Shown: positions 42,535-55,381 of the stretch, one piece after another
How positions within the stretch are numbered: the stretch's first letter is position 1
Layout: each line of letters begins with the position of its first letter
Notes under the pieces: model-generated
The model's input: only the letters and a program-made list of their open reading frames with translations
The model's database searches: none
What the model was told of the DNA's origin: nothing
Translations under genes and position numbers: made by a program
From: JAICMB01 sp963838885
GTDB taxonomy: Bacteria > Acidobacteriota > Terriglobia > Bryobacterales > Bryobacteraceae
NCBI GenBank assembly: GCA_963838885.1
Contig: CAWITB010000005.1
Location: forward strand, 1 to 64,000
Reading direction: 5' to 3'
Length of the DNA stretch: 64,000 nt

Positions 42535-44160
42535 TTATCGCGCGGCCAAGCGCGAGAATGGAGCCGGAGCAATCCGGCAGACCTTTACTTCGTTGTTTTG
42601 ATAGGGGCACTGCAGCCCCGCAATGGAGCGCTTGGAGTTCACAATTACCCATTCGACTCCAAAACGGTTCGATAACGTTTTGAAATCGGCCAGTTTGAAC
42701 CGTTTCCAGCCGTATAGAGCCGTGACCTGTTCGCTCCACTCCCCGGCGAGTTGCGGGAAAACGGAAACTGCTCCACTATCTTTGGCATTTTCGGCGACGC
42801 TGCTGCGTTCCGCGATGGCGCGGAAACCGTGCAGGTCGACGCCCGGCAGAAGCATGTAATTCGGGTTCAACGCGAACACGGCATTCTTCGGCGTGTTGGC
42901 TCGAACCCAAAGAAACGCGGACACCCAGCCACTGCGATACGTCCGCCCGGGCCACTCGATATGTGGGCTGGAGGGGAAGGCGCAAGCTTGAATTATGAAC
43001 ATGGGAGTGGCGAGCACGCTAAAAAATGCCAGCCATCGCAATGGCCGCGCTCGGAGCAGGTATTCGCCCGCTAAGCCTCCCAGAAGCAGAAAGAATACGA
43101 CGTAGACAAGGTGAAAGCTTCTCATGGGCTGCACGCGGGCGACGTTTTCGAACGTTTCGGAGCTTGCCAGAAGCAGACCCGCGGCGGTGAAAATCAGGCC
43201 GAAGGGAACCAGCGATCTCGAGAGGAGCTGGAACGGAGGCGCGAGGAAATCGAGGTCGAGCATGGAAAAACCACTCAATAGCAGAAGCGGCGCAACGACG
43301 CCGGCCCATTCCCACCAATGCCAACTGGATACTAGGAAATAAGCGCGGGAATGCAGGATTTCGCGATATACGCCGGTTGCCGGTCCAAGAGCCCAGGGCA
43401 GTAAGAAGGAGTAAGCGGCGGCCATGGCGGGCACTCGTCTTGACACGAGTGCGCGCCTTCGCACGATCTCGAAGCAGGCCAGGAAGGCGGCGCAGTATAC
43501 GCTCATTTGGGGATGAATCAGGGCAGTCGCGAGCAGGTAGAAAAAGCCGCGGGCGCGCTTCCGCTCCGCAAAGCAGGCAATGGCAAAGAGCGTCAGGGGA
43601 GTAGAAAGCGACCGCGCCGTCAGATACGGATCCGCGATGACCAGAGCCGTGCCCGCGACCGGTATGGTCAGTGCGCAAGCGAGAACGGCGACGGCGGACC
43701 ATCTCGCATATTCACTTCGGAAGCATGCGCAGGCGAGGCGCCGCGCGGCAAAAAACAATAACAACAGACAGAGAGCGTGCGCGAGAAAGATGACGGCGTC
43801 CGGGGAAAGACGGGTAAGGTCAATGATGCTCCCGATCAGGTTCGGGAATAACGAGAGGCTGGCGTGAAAAGAAAAAAACTCGGAGTGGAACGGATACAAG
43901 GCGTTGTCGGCGGCGCGCTTGATGGCGGGAATATAAATTTCCGCGTCGTCGGTGCCTTGATGATACCCGTGGATCAGCACGGCGGCCGCGGTGATCGCCA
44001 TCAGCACGAGTGCATTCCGCAACCGTGAGCGTATCTCGGCGTGCCTGGAGTGCACGGGCGCGGCCGGCCCAGCTGGCTTCCCTCGCCTGATTGCGGCGCC
44101 GAAGAGAACGGCCCGTGAGCGCACAGTGAAGCGGGAAGCGACCACTAGCGGACCGCTCAT
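42535..44160 (-). CDS. Polytopic membrane protein of unknown function
   Basis: 541 residues with about 11-12 hydrophobic helices from residue 48 to about 400, then a soluble C-terminal domain of about 110 residues. The early loop HGYHQGTDDAEIYIPAIKRA contains an acidic pair after helix 1, as in GT-C glycosyltransferases, and the terminal domain mentions FRAIAERSSVAENAKDSGA and GVEWVIVNSKR. I do not recognise the family. It lies upstream of nrdJ on the same strand but the NrdR boxes separate them, so they are probably independent. It is divergent from glyQ, 54 bases apart. Confidence 0.75.
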   Translation of the reverse strand: MSGPLVVASRFTVRSRAVLFGAAIRRGKPAGPAAPVHSRHAEIRSRLRNALVLMAITAAAVLIHGYHQGTDDAEIYIPAIKRAADNALYPFHSEFFSFHASLSLFPNLIGSIIDLTRLSPDAVIFLAHALCLLLLFFAARRLACACFRSEYARWSAVAVLACALTIPVAGTALVIADPYLTARSLSTPLTLFAIACFAERKRARGFFYLLATALIHPQMSVYCAAFLACFEIVRRRALVSRRVPAMAAAYSFLLPWALGPATGVYREILHSRAYFLVSSWHWWEWAGVVAPLLLLSGFSMLDLDFLAPPFQLLSRSLVPFGLIFTAAGLLLASSETFENVARVQPMRSFHLVYVVFFLLLGGLAGEYLLRARPLRWLAFFSVLATPMFIIQACAFPSSPHIEWPGRTYRSGWVSAFLWVRANTPKNAVFALNPNYMLLPGVDLHGFRAIAERSSVAENAKDSGAVSVFPQLAGEWSEQVTALYGWKRFKLADFKTLSNRFGVEWVIVNSKRSIAGLQCPYQNNEVKVCRIAPAPFSRLAAR

Positions 44161-44214
44161 GTTAGCCTGAAACTTACCGCCGCGTCGCTGTAAAAAGACC
44201 GCATCAGCGTTGAA

Positions 44215-45120
44215 ATGGATTCATTTCAGGAAACAGTTTTCAAGCTCAAATCCTACTGGTCCGCTCGCGGCTGCATCATCCAGGAACCCTACGACATCGA
44301 AGTGGGCGCCGGGACGATGGCTCCGGAGACGTTTCTGCGCGTGCTTGGGCCGAAGCCGTACCGCGTCGCTTATGTCCAGCCCAGCCGGCGTCCGGCGGAC
44401 GGGCGCTATGGCGAGAATCCAAACCGATTATACAAACACCAGCAGTTGCAGATAGTTCTGAAGCCGTCGCCCGCGGATGTTCTCGATCAATATCTAGGCA
44501 GTCTGGAGGCCATTGGGATCGATCTGCGAAAGCACGATATCAAGTTCGAGGAAGACAACTGGGAAGCTCCGACGCTGGGCGCCTGGGGCATCGGCTGGCA
44601 GGTGATGCTGGACGGCCTCGAGATCACGCAGTTCACGTATTTTCAGCAGTGCGGCGGCATGGATCTGGATCTCGTTCCCGCGGAGATCACGTACGGTTTG
44701 GAGCGCATCGTCGCGTTTTTGCAGGACGTGCCGAGCGTTTATGAGATCGCGTGGACGCCCGCTGTGCCGAATGGAGTTCGCTACGGCGACGTCCGATTCG
44801 CGGAAGAGCAACAGTTTTCCGTGTACAACTTCGAGCTGGCCGACGTGCCCACATTATGGAAACTGTTTGACCTGCACGAGGCGGAATGCCAGCGGCTGAT
44901 CGCGCTCTATCCGAAGTATGAGGCGAAGCCGCGTTTCCCCGTGCTGGCGGCGTACGAACAGGCGCTGAAATGCTCGAATTTATTTAACCTGCTCGACTCG
45001 CGCGGCGCCATCAGCGTGACGGAGCGCGTGGCGGTGATCGGGCGCGTGCGCAAGCTGGCGGTGGGCGTGGCCCAACTGTGGGTAGAGCAGCAACAGCGCA
45101 TCGCCGGGGCCGTGGCGTGA
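44215..45120 (+). CDS. glyQ: Glycyl-tRNA synthetase alpha subunit
   Basis: 301 residues, usual length. Catalytic subunit of the bacterial alpha2beta2 enzyme that charges tRNA-Gly. Hallmarks: FKLKSYWSARGCIIQEPYD at the N-terminus, GAGTMAPETFLRVLGPKPY, VQPSRRPADGRYGENPNRLY, and QQCGGMDLDLVPAEITYGLE. The beta-subunit gene starts inside the stop codon region (GTGA overlap of 4 bases), ensuring equal expression. Confidence 0.97.
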   Translation: MDSFQETVFKLKSYWSARGCIIQEPYDIEVGAGTMAPETFLRVLGPKPYRVAYVQPSRRPADGRYGENPNRLYKHQQLQIVLKPSPADVLDQYLGSLEAIGIDLRKHDIKFEEDNWEAPTLGAWGIGWQVMLDGLEITQFTYFQQCGGMDLDLVPAEITYGLERIVAFLQDVPSVYEIAWTPAVPNGVRYGDVRFAEEQQFSVYNFELADVPTLWKLFDLHEAECQRLIALYPKYEAKPRFPVLAAYEQALKCSNLFNLLDSRGAISVTERVAVIGRVRKLAVGVAQLWVEQQQRIAGAVA

Positions 45121-47078
45121 GTCTTCCGTTTCTGCTCGAGATCGGCGCCGAAGAGATTCCGGACTGGATGATCGCGGGCGCGTTGAACCAGCTTCAAGAC
45201 GCGTTTCAAAAGCTGCTGGATCAGCATGGCCTGGGGGGCTTGGTTCGGCGCACCGATGCTACGCCGCGGCGCCTGGTTTTATTTGCCGGCGGCCTGATTG
45301 AACGGCAGCCGGATAGCGAGGAGCTGCTGCTGGGTCCGCCGAAATCGGCGAGCGCCGGAGCTGCGGCGGGCTTTGCCAAAAAAATGGGGACCACGGCGGA
45401 CAAGCTAGGCGTCGAAGCGACCGCGAAAGGCGAATATTTCAGCTTTCGCAAGCAGTCGCAAGGGCGGCGCACGGCGGATATTTTGAGCGACTCTCTGGGC
45501 GGCCTCGTGCTGGGGATCTCGTGGCCGAAAGCGATGGTGTGGAACGGGAAGGGAAGCGCCCGGTTTATCCGGCCCATTCGTTGGATCGTTGCGTTGTTGG
45601 GCGACAGCGTGGTCCCGTTCGAAATCGAGGGTGTGCGCGCGGGCAATGCGACGCAAGGACACCGGATTTTGGGCAAGAAAAATATCGAGGTCACGGCCGG
45701 AGATTACGAGCAGAAGCTGCGCGAGAATTACGTGGAGTTGAGCGCCGATGCGCGCTACGATCGCATTGCCGCGTTTGTGCAGTCGAGTGGCGCAAAGCTC
45801 GACGCGGCGCTTGCCCGGACGCTGTCGTACATGACGGAATGGCCCACGCCCATTGCGGGTTCGTTCGACGCGGAGTATCTGCAATTGCCGCGCGAAATCC
45901 TTGCGACGGTGATGCGGCATCATCAGCGCTATTTTACTTTTGAGACCGCGGAGGGAGAGCTGGCGCCGGCATTTGTCGCGGTCATGAACACCGCTGGCGA
46001 TCCCGAGGGGCTGGTGCGCCGCGGAAACGAACGGGTGCTGCGGGCGCGCTTCAACGACGCGCGGTTCTTCTGGCAAACGGACCTGAAGCGCAAGCTCGAA
46101 GATCGCGTCGCGGATCTCGCGCACGTGATGTTTCAGGCCAAGCTGGGATCGTATCTGGATAAAACGAAGCGGGTTGTGGCGCTGGTGAAAGAGCTCGGCG
46201 GCAACGAGGCGGCGCAGCGCGCCGCGCTACTGTCTAAGGCCGACCTGACGACGGACATGGTGAAGGAATTCACCGATCTGCAGGGCATCGTCGGCGGCCT
46301 TTATGCGCGCGAGCAGGGTGAGCCGGAGCAGGTCTGGCGCGCCATCTACGATCATTACAAGCCGCTCGGCATGGAGGACGAAATTCCGCGCACGCACGCC
46401 GGGCAGATCGTGGCTTTGGCTGATAAGTGGGACACGCTCGTCGAGTCTTTCAGGATTGGGTTGATTCCAAGCGGATCGAGAGATCCGTTCGCTTTGCGGC
46501 GCGCTGCGCAGGGGGTAGTGCGGATTCTGGTGGAGGGCAAGCTGCGTTTGAAGCTGGAGATGCCGCCGGAGCTGCGCGAATTCATGGTGGACCGGCTCGA
46601 CCACTACTTCAGGGAAGTGCGCGGGTTCAAATATGACGAGGTTCGAGCCGTGCTCGGCGCGGGCTTTGAGCAGTTCGCGGATGTGGAAGAGCGGTTGGAA
46701 GCATTGCGCGAGGTGCGGCCGACGGAGAATTTCGAGCCGCTCGCGGCCAGTTTCAAGCGTATTCAGAACATTTTGAAGCAAGCGCGATTTACGGACGGCG
46801 GCGTAGTGGCGGAAGCGCTGCTCGAAACGGGACCGGAACGCGATCTCTACCAGGAGTATGAACGCGTTCGCGCCGCCATCAAAGGCGCGCCTTATCGCAC
46901 GGCGCTGGAGCGGATCGCGTCGTTACGGCCCAAAGTAGATCTGTTCTTCGACAAGGTTCTTGTGAACGCCAAAGACGAGGCGGTCCGGCGCAACCGGCTC
47001 ACGTTATTGAATAATTTGTTAACCGAATTTTCGACGATCGCGGATTTCTCCGAAATCGTCACGGAAGGGCAAACCTAA
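45117..47078 (+). CDS. glyS: Glycyl-tRNA synthetase beta subunit
   Basis: 653 residues from a GTG that overlaps the glyQ stop (GTGA). Starts with SLPFLLEIGAEEIPDWMI, typical for GlyS; the body has MVWNGKGSARFIRPIRWIVA, YMTEWPTPIAGSFDAEYL and a C-terminal anticodon-binding DALR-like region. It binds tRNA-Gly. The ppdK gene follows after 4 bases and may be co-transcribed. Confidence 0.97.
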   Translation: MSLPFLLEIGAEEIPDWMIAGALNQLQDAFQKLLDQHGLGGLVRRTDATPRRLVLFAGGLIERQPDSEELLLGPPKSASAGAAAGFAKKMGTTADKLGVEATAKGEYFSFRKQSQGRRTADILSDSLGGLVLGISWPKAMVWNGKGSARFIRPIRWIVALLGDSVVPFEIEGVRAGNATQGHRILGKKNIEVTAGDYEQKLRENYVELSADARYDRIAAFVQSSGAKLDAALARTLSYMTEWPTPIAGSFDAEYLQLPREILATVMRHHQRYFTFETAEGELAPAFVAVMNTAGDPEGLVRRGNERVLRARFNDARFFWQTDLKRKLEDRVADLAHVMFQAKLGSYLDKTKRVVALVKELGGNEAAQRAALLSKADLTTDMVKEFTDLQGIVGGLYAREQGEPEQVWRAIYDHYKPLGMEDEIPRTHAGQIVALADKWDTLVESFRIGLIPSGSRDPFALRRAAQGVVRILVEGKLRLKLEMPPELREFMVDRLDHYFREVRGFKYDEVRAVLGAGFEQFADVEERLEALREVRPTENFEPLAASFKRIQNILKQARFTDGGVVAEALLETGPERDLYQEYERVRAAIKGAPYRTALERIASLRPKVDLFFDKVLVNAKDEAVRRNRLTLLNNLLTEFSTIADFSEIVTEGQT

Positions 47079-47082
47079 CATC

Positions 47083-49833
<2,751 letters not shown>

Positions 49834-49874
49834 ACGGGCAACCGCGCCGGGGAGTAAAATGACGGAGAGCGCAT

Positions 49875-51155
49875 ATGAGACATACACTCCCACGTTTTTT
49901 TCTGGCGGGCTTTTTGTTGCTCGGGACTTCACTGGCCTACGCGGAATCCGGCGGCGGATCGGTGCGGGCGGGGGCGACACTAAACGGCTGGCTCGATTAT
50001 GCCAACTGTTCGTCAATTAGTGGCTGGGCCTGGGACGCCTCCCGCGCCGGCGCACGGACCACGGTCGATCTCTACGACAACGACACGTCCGGCGCTCCGT
50101 TTGCGACTATAACGGCCGATCAATATCGCGGAGACCTGACGCGGGCCGGAATTGGCGATGGCGCGCACGGCTTTATTCTGCCTACCCCCGCCGCGCTGAA
50201 GGACGGCCGCGAGCACACTGTGATCGCCGCAGTTGCCGGCGCGCATGCTCCTATTAACCTGGGGCAGAATACGATGAGCTGTCCGGCCCAGTCGAAAGGC
50301 TACGCTTACTACTTCTCCGACGCGCTTTCCTCCGTCAACACGGACAATTGGAGCTTGCAAGGCGATGCCGCGGCAACGCCTTCGGGCCTTACATCGGCGT
50401 CGGCAACGGGCGGGTCGCTCATCTCCCGCGTTGCGGTTCCGGACGGGTCAAGCGAATACGAAGTGCGCGCGCTGCTGAACTTGAAGCAATCGGGCGGCGT
50501 TTACACTCTCTATCTGCGCGCCAGCCCGGATGCGCTCGCCGGTCCCGCCGCTTCGGGCAATTATTATGCCGTCGAAGTTCAAAATCCCACGTTCACGGAC
50601 GCGGGCTGCGCCGCGACGCTGGTCATTTCAAAAAGAAGCAGCGATACCGTTACAACGCTACGGTCGGAATCCGTGGCCTGCCACGATGACATGGCGTTGC
50701 GCGCAATTTACACCGGCGATGGACGGATTGCTTTGTGGCTCGATTACTGGCATCTGATGACCGTTTCCGATTCGGAGATTGGCGGCGGCCAACCCGGTAT
50801 TGGCGTGCGCGGGGCGCCGGTGGCCAACAGTCTCGGCCCGGTCGATCTTGGTCCTCTCGACCGCATCGCGCCCGACCCTCTCGGTCCCGCGGACGTTCGT
50901 ATCTCGGCCTCCTCGCATAAGGTGCAACTCGAGTGGCCGCAGCTCACCGACGACCCCAACGGAACGGGAGTCGGCCAATACACGGTTTCGCGCGACGGGA
51001 AGCAAGTGGCCGCGGTCTCTCGCGTGAAGCCGCAATTCACCGACTCGTCCGTCGCTCCCGGCACGACCTATACTTACGAGATCGGCGCTGAAGACGCGCA
51101 TTTGAACCGCACCTCTACGTTCGTGACGGTGACCACTCCAGCAGCGGGCCAGTAA
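49875..51155 (+). CDS. Secreted beta-rich protein with fibronectin III-like C-terminus
   Basis: 426 residues with a signal peptide (MRHTLPRFFLAGFLLLGTSL, cleavage near AYA). Residues about 35-135 form a repeat-like domain (GWLDYANCSSISGWAWDASR, DQYRGDLTRAGIGDGAHGF) that resembles a module seen in other secreted Acidobacteriota proteins. The middle (140-315) is a concanavalin-like beta region (YYFSDALSSVNTDNWSLQGD, ADGRIALWLDYW-like segment), and residues 335-425 look like a fibronectin type III domain (YTVSRDGKQVAAVSRVK). No catalytic residues recognised. Probably surface or extracellular binding; a carbohydrate ligand is a guess. Confidence 0.7.
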   Translation: MRHTLPRFFLAGFLLLGTSLAYAESGGGSVRAGATLNGWLDYANCSSISGWAWDASRAGARTTVDLYDNDTSGAPFATITADQYRGDLTRAGIGDGAHGFILPTPAALKDGREHTVIAAVAGAHAPINLGQNTMSCPAQSKGYAYYFSDALSSVNTDNWSLQGDAAATPSGLTSASATGGSLISRVAVPDGSSEYEVRALLNLKQSGGVYTLYLRASPDALAGPAASGNYYAVEVQNPTFTDAGCAATLVISKRSSDTVTTLRSESVACHDDMALRAIYTGDGRIALWLDYWHLMTVSDSEIGGGQPGIGVRGAPVANSLGPVDLGPLDRIAPDPLGPADVRISASSHKVQLEWPQLTDDPNGTGVGQYTVSRDGKQVAAVSRVKPQFTDSSVAPGTTYTYEIGAEDAHLNRTSTFVTVTTPAAGQ

Positions 51156-51169
51156 GTTCCGCTTCCCGC

Positions 51170-51616
51170 ATGGACTGGGAAAAGCACGGCATCCGGATCG
51201 TGCGGGCGGGGGAATTGGACCGCAACACGCCGCAGACTCCCGGGATGTCGCGCGCGGCCGCAATCACTCATGCTAGCGCCGGGGCGACCAAACTCTGGGC
51301 CGGCACCGTGGTGGTGCAGCCCAACGTGAGGACGGGGCCGCATCATCACGGCGAGCTCGAAACCGTCATCTACATCGTTCGCGGACGCGCCCGGTTTCGC
51401 TGGGGCGATCGTTTGCAGTTCGTGGCGGAGGCGAACGCGGGCGACTTTATTTACGTGCCGCCGTTCGTGCCGCACCAGGAGATCAACGCGACGCGCGAAG
51501 AGCCGGTAGAGGCTGTTCTGGTGCGCAGCGGTCAGGAGCCGATTGTCGTGAACCTCGACATCGAGAGTCCCGAGCCGGCGATTGAGTCCTCACTTCCCGA
51601 CGCGTTTCACGGGTGA
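51170..51616 (+). CDS. Cupin-domain protein
   Basis: 148 residues. The metal-binding cupin motifs are present: GPHHHGELETVIYIVRG (three consecutive histidines and a glutamate) and GDFIYVPPFVPHQEIN. Such proteins can be dioxygenases, isomerases or sensors; the substrate cannot be told from sequence. It starts 14 bases after the secreted-protein gene on the same strand. Confidence 0.88.
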   Translation: MDWEKHGIRIVRAGELDRNTPQTPGMSRAAAITHASAGATKLWAGTVVVQPNVRTGPHHHGELETVIYIVRGRARFRWGDRLQFVAEANAGDFIYVPPFVPHQEINATREEPVEAVLVRSGQEPIVVNLDIESPEPAIESSLPDAFHG

Positions 51617-51650
51617 GCCGCTTCTGGTCGAAGCGCGGCAGCAGCGGCGG

Positions 51651-53660
51651 TCAAGGAGTAGCTTCCGCGGGCGTCCGGGCGGGCGATTCTTTGGCTTGGC
51701 GAGGGGCCCCGGGGGTGGGAGCGGGAACGGCCGGAAGCGCGGAGGGAGCTATTGGAATGCGCCCGTGCATGACGTCGGCGATGGAGATGCCGTGGTTCTG
51801 CAGCGTCAGGCCGGTGGTGCGCTCCAGCTCGGTTGCGGCCTTCAGGTACGTGCCGCGGGCGGCCACCTCTGTCGATCGCGCTTGCGCCACATAGCTTTGA
51901 TACTGCTCTACTAGAAACGGCGTCGAGAGGCCGTTCTGATAGCGCTCCAGCTCGATCCCCAGGGATTGCTCCTGGAGCTTGCGCGCTTCCACGGCGGCAT
52001 CGTATGCGGCGCGAGCGCGCTGCACGGAGATCAGCGAGCTCTCCACTTGCAGCCGTATTTGGTTCTCGAGCTGCTGATGGCGAACCTGCGTTTGCCGCAA
52101 CTGCATCTGGTCGCGCACATAGTCGCCCTCCGCGATGTGATTATGAATCGGCAGATTGAGCTGGACCCCAACCGAATAAGTCGGGTAGTTGCGCGCCAGC
52201 ACCTGACCCAGAGCCGATCCGAACCCTCCTACATACGGCGAGTTGGGCGGCGCGGCGGCGTTATTCAGAGGATTCAGAGCGCCCGCAAGTCCGCTGTTCG
52301 TCGCGGAAGCGATCACATCGACCTCCGGCAACAGCTCGTTGCGAGAGCCTTTCAGGAAGAGATTGCCGTTGTCGATCTGCAGCAGCGCTTCCTGAAGCTC
52401 CGGGCGATTGCGGAACGCGTCGGCGATCAGGTCCTGGACGGGGCGGAGGCTTTCGGCGGGATTCACTTCATTGGGAGTGGTCGCGACGATCCGCGCTTCG
52501 CTCAATAAAGGATCCGCTGTGCCGCGCCTGGTGAGCACATTTTTTATAAGCAGCTCCTGCTCCATCTCGAACCCTTCGGCATTAGCGAGATCCTGCCTCG
52601 CGGCCGCGACCTCCGCCTGTGCGCGCACCAACTCGATCGGCGCAAGCGTACCCTGCTCCACTTTCTGCTTGTTGTCCTCATACAAGCGGTTTGCGAGCGC
52701 CAGAGTTTCGCGCTTCACCTCCGCGTCCTCGATCAGGCTTACCAGATCGGTGTAGAGGCGGATGATGCCCGATACCGTCTCGATCACCTGCTGGCGGAAG
52801 AAGAGATCCGAAATTTTCTGGTCGTTCTTCGCGACGCTGATAAAACGCCGGTTCACGCTGGGGCTGAGGCCGCGCAGCAGCGGCTGCGTCAGGCTCAAGC
52901 CGAGGCTTGATGCGGTGAATGGATTGATCGCATTGTTAATCGAGTTTTCGGTCTGGTGATTGGCATTGAACGTTGCGCCGATCTGCGTTCCGAAACTGAA
53001 TCCTTTTTCGAGGCCGAGACTGCCGAACGGGCCCGAGGACACCAGAGCGCTGGAGCCGGCGATATTCGGATTCAGCTCGGTAGTAGTCTGATGTTGCCAG
53101 GAGAGCGAGCCGATAACCGCCGGATCGGTAATCGGTACGGGCGGACCCGGCGAGTATGGCAAGGTCCCCAGCACCGAAGTCGTGGTCTCGGTGGGAATAA
53201 TGGCCGCGACCTCGGTCAGGCTGGTCGGAACGGTGGTGACCGGAGTGGAGCCGCTCGCGGGAAGGTTGAGCAGTGGACTCTGCGGACCGCCGATGCCTTG
53301 CGGCAATTCAGCAATGGTGAGATCGATTCCACGCGTCGCGGCGCCGCCTTTGGTGCGCGTGAGATCGGCGTCAGCCAAGCCGGGAACGAAGCGTTGCAAC
53401 TCGATATCGAGATTGTTTTCGAGCGCCAGAGCGATGGCGTCCTGCAACGAGAGATAGAGCTTGCCGGCGCGCATCAGGCTCTCGAGGCGCGGCGAGTTGT
53501 CGAACGAAACCGGGGGCACAAACCTCGCCTCATAAGGCAGGAAAAGCCGGTTATACCAATGGTTCTCCGGTGGCATGACCACCCGCGGGGATTGATCCTG
53601 CGTCTGTGCGCCGGCAGTCAGCGCGGCCGCGATGATCGCGGCGAGGACTTTCTTGCACAT
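51651..53660 (-). CDS. TolC-family outer-membrane efflux protein
   Basis: 669 residues. A signal peptide (MCKKVLAAIIAAALTAGAQ) is followed by two outer-membrane efflux (OEP) domains with long coiled regions (AIALALENNLDIELQRFVPG; LALANRLYEDNKQKVEQGTL; RARAAYDAAVEARKLQEQSL) and a Pro/Ala-rich tail. It forms the outer-membrane channel of a tripartite pump. The adaptor gene stops 11 bases upstream and the RND gene precedes that, all on one strand, so the pump is complete. The N-terminal insertion rich in Thr and Pro (about 110-190) is longer than usual. Confidence 0.92.
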   Translation of the reverse strand: MCKKVLAAIIAAALTAGAQTQDQSPRVVMPPENHWYNRLFLPYEARFVPPVSFDNSPRLESLMRAGKLYLSLQDAIALALENNLDIELQRFVPGLADADLTRTKGGAATRGIDLTIAELPQGIGGPQSPLLNLPASGSTPVTTVPTSLTEVAAIIPTETTTSVLGTLPYSPGPPVPITDPAVIGSLSWQHQTTTELNPNIAGSSALVSSGPFGSLGLEKGFSFGTQIGATFNANHQTENSINNAINPFTASSLGLSLTQPLLRGLSPSVNRRFISVAKNDQKISDLFFRQQVIETVSGIIRLYTDLVSLIEDAEVKRETLALANRLYEDNKQKVEQGTLAPIELVRAQAEVAAARQDLANAEGFEMEQELLIKNVLTRRGTADPLLSEARIVATTPNEVNPAESLRPVQDLIADAFRNRPELQEALLQIDNGNLFLKGSRNELLPEVDVIASATNSGLAGALNPLNNAAAPPNSPYVGGFGSALGQVLARNYPTYSVGVQLNLPIHNHIAEGDYVRDQMQLRQTQVRHQQLENQIRLQVESSLISVQRARAAYDAAVEARKLQEQSLGIELERYQNGLSTPFLVEQYQSYVAQARSTEVAARGTYLKAATELERTTGLTLQNHGISIADVMHGRIPIAPSALPAVPAPTPGAPRQAKESPARTPAEATP

Positions 53661-53671
53661 GAAATTGAAGT

Positions 53672-55381
53672 TTACCGGCTCTGTCCGCCTGTCTGGTTCT
53701 TGTTGCCGGTTTTTCCGCCGCCACCGCCGGGCTTCTTGGTCGATGCGCCGCGTCCATTTGAATCCGCTTCACCGGGAGTAGGCTGTGTGAGATTTCCAGA
53801 CGGGCGTCCGGATTGACCATTGCGCGGCGTATTCGTCTGCGCCGGCGGAGCAAACTGCGGTCTCACAATGGCTCCTTCCTGAATCACGTCGCTGGGATTC
53901 ACGGCCACCACCTCGCCGTCCTCCAGGCCGCTGACAATCTCGATCTGCGCGCCGTAATCGCGGCCCACCTGAACCGAGCGCAGCCGAATCTGCCGCGCAT
54001 CGGGAGGGTAGCGCTGCTTCTCGCCCGGCTTTTCGGCGATCTCGCCGAGCACGGCGACTTCGAGTCCACTCGCCTCCGTGATGATGCTGTCGCCCGGAAT
54101 TAGCAGCGGCGGATTGGCGCGATCGGAGGTGAGCTCGACCTGCGCGTACATGCCGGGGAGCAGAAGTCCACGCGGATTGGCGACATCGACTTCGGCGAGC
54201 AATGTTCGCGTGGTCAGGTCGATGGAATTGGCCGTACGGGTGAGGCGTCCCTCGAACGGTTTTCCGGCGAAGTTTTGCACCAGCACTTTCGCCGCTTCTC
54301 CGGCGCGTATGCTAGGCGTGGCGTCCTGCGGCACGTTGACGAGGATTCGCAACCTATCGATCTGCGCGATGCGGAACAGCTCGCCTGCGCCGCCCGCGGC
54401 CGGCGTTCCCGCGCCCACCGGAGCGTTAGACGACGGCGCCGTGCCGTTTGCGCCGGCGTTGCCGGAGGCGCCGGAAATTTGCGTACCGCCCTGCGGCGTC
54501 GAGGAGGCGCCCTGCGTTCCGCCGCTGCCGCCGACCAACGCGCCGATATCGAAGTTGCGCGCGGTGATCACGCCGCTAAACGGAGCGCGAACGTACTCGA
54601 AGCTCTGCAACGCGATCAGGCGGTCCAGGTTGGCGCGATTCGCCTGTACGTTCTGCTGCGCGGCGCTGACATTGGCTTGCGCGGCCGCCGTGGTCGCGAC
54701 GGCGCTGCGGTATGTCGTGAAAACCTGGTCGGCGTCCTGTCTGGCGACGGCGCCATGTTCGAGCAGGACTTTGTAGCGTTCTTGCGTGACGCGCGCCAAC
54801 TCTTCCTGGGAGCGCGCATTCTCGACCTGTTGTTGAGCCTGTGAAACCTGATGTTCGGCCTGCGCCAGCGACGCCCGCGCTTGTTCCACCTGCTGATCGA
54901 GATCGGGCGCTTCGATGACCGCGAGCAACTGGTTTTTCTTGACGCGATCGCCGATGTCCGCCAAGCGCTTCGACACGTAGCCGTTGGCGCGCGCATAGAG
55001 GTACGCTTCCGTCAAGGGCGTCATGTTGCCGGGCAACAGCAGCGTTGTCGAACCCGGCGAGCGGCGCACTTTCGTGACGTTGACAACGGGAAGCGCCTGC
55101 CGCTCTTCGCGGGCCGACGCCTCCACCGCCTTTTGCCGGTGACGATGGCGCAGCAGCCCGAAAGCGAGCAGCGCCAGCAGCGCGACTCCGATCGCGATGA
55201 CGATCCACGAAAGACGCCGCGGCGCTCGCCCACGTTTTTCACCGCCGGCTTTGTCGCGGCCGCCCGCGCCATCGCCGCCGTGGCCGGGAGCCTCCAACAG
55301 CTTGGTCTCGTGGGCAGGCAGCGCCTTGCGCTCCGGCGCGGGATCGCTCGCGCCAAGCTCGGGCGCTTTAGAGGTACTCAG
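53672..55381 (-). CDS. RND efflux periplasmic adaptor (MFP/HlyD family)
   Basis: About 569 residues. A single membrane anchor (LSWIVIAIGVALLALLAFGL) is followed by a lipoyl half-motif (YVSKRLADIGDRVKKNQLLA), a long coiled-coil hairpin (EQARASLAQAEHQVSQAQQQ), beta-barrel domains and an unusual Gly/Ser/Thr-rich insertion (about 290-345). The start is unclear: the only ATG in frame (55474) would overlap the RND gene by 107 bases. A CTG at 55381 has AAGGAG 9 bases upstream and overlaps the RND gene by only 14 bases, so it is preferred here. It bridges the pump and the TolC protein. Confidence 0.85.
   Translation of the reverse strand: MSTSKAPELGASDPAPERKALPAHETKLLEAPGHGGDGAGGRDKAGGEKRGRAPRRLSWIVIAIGVALLALLAFGLLRHRHRQKAVEASAREERQALPVVNVTKVRRSPGSTTLLLPGNMTPLTEAYLYARANGYVSKRLADIGDRVKKNQLLAVIEAPDLDQQVEQARASLAQAEHQVSQAQQQVENARSQEELARVTQERYKVLLEHGAVARQDADQVFTTYRSAVATTAAAQANVSAAQQNVQANRANLDRLIALQSFEYVRAPFSGVITARNFDIGALVGGSGGTQGASSTPQGGTQISGASGNAGANGTAPSSNAPVGAGTPAAGGAGELFRIAQIDRLRILVNVPQDATPSIRAGEAAKVLVQNFAGKPFEGRLTRTANSIDLTTRTLLAEVDVANPRGLLLPGMYAQVELTSDRANPPLLIPGDSIITEASGLEVAVLGEIAEKPGEKQRYPPDARQIRLRSVQVGRDYGAQIEIVSGLEDGEVVAVNPSDVIQEGAIVRPQFAPPAQTNTPRNGQSGRPSGNLTQPTPGEADSNGRGASTKKPGGGGGKTGNKNQTGGQSR

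Noticed and set aside
40922..42601. 559-codon plus-strand open reading opposite nrdJ
   Set aside because: Antisense to a clearly assigned class II reductase; no domain seen.
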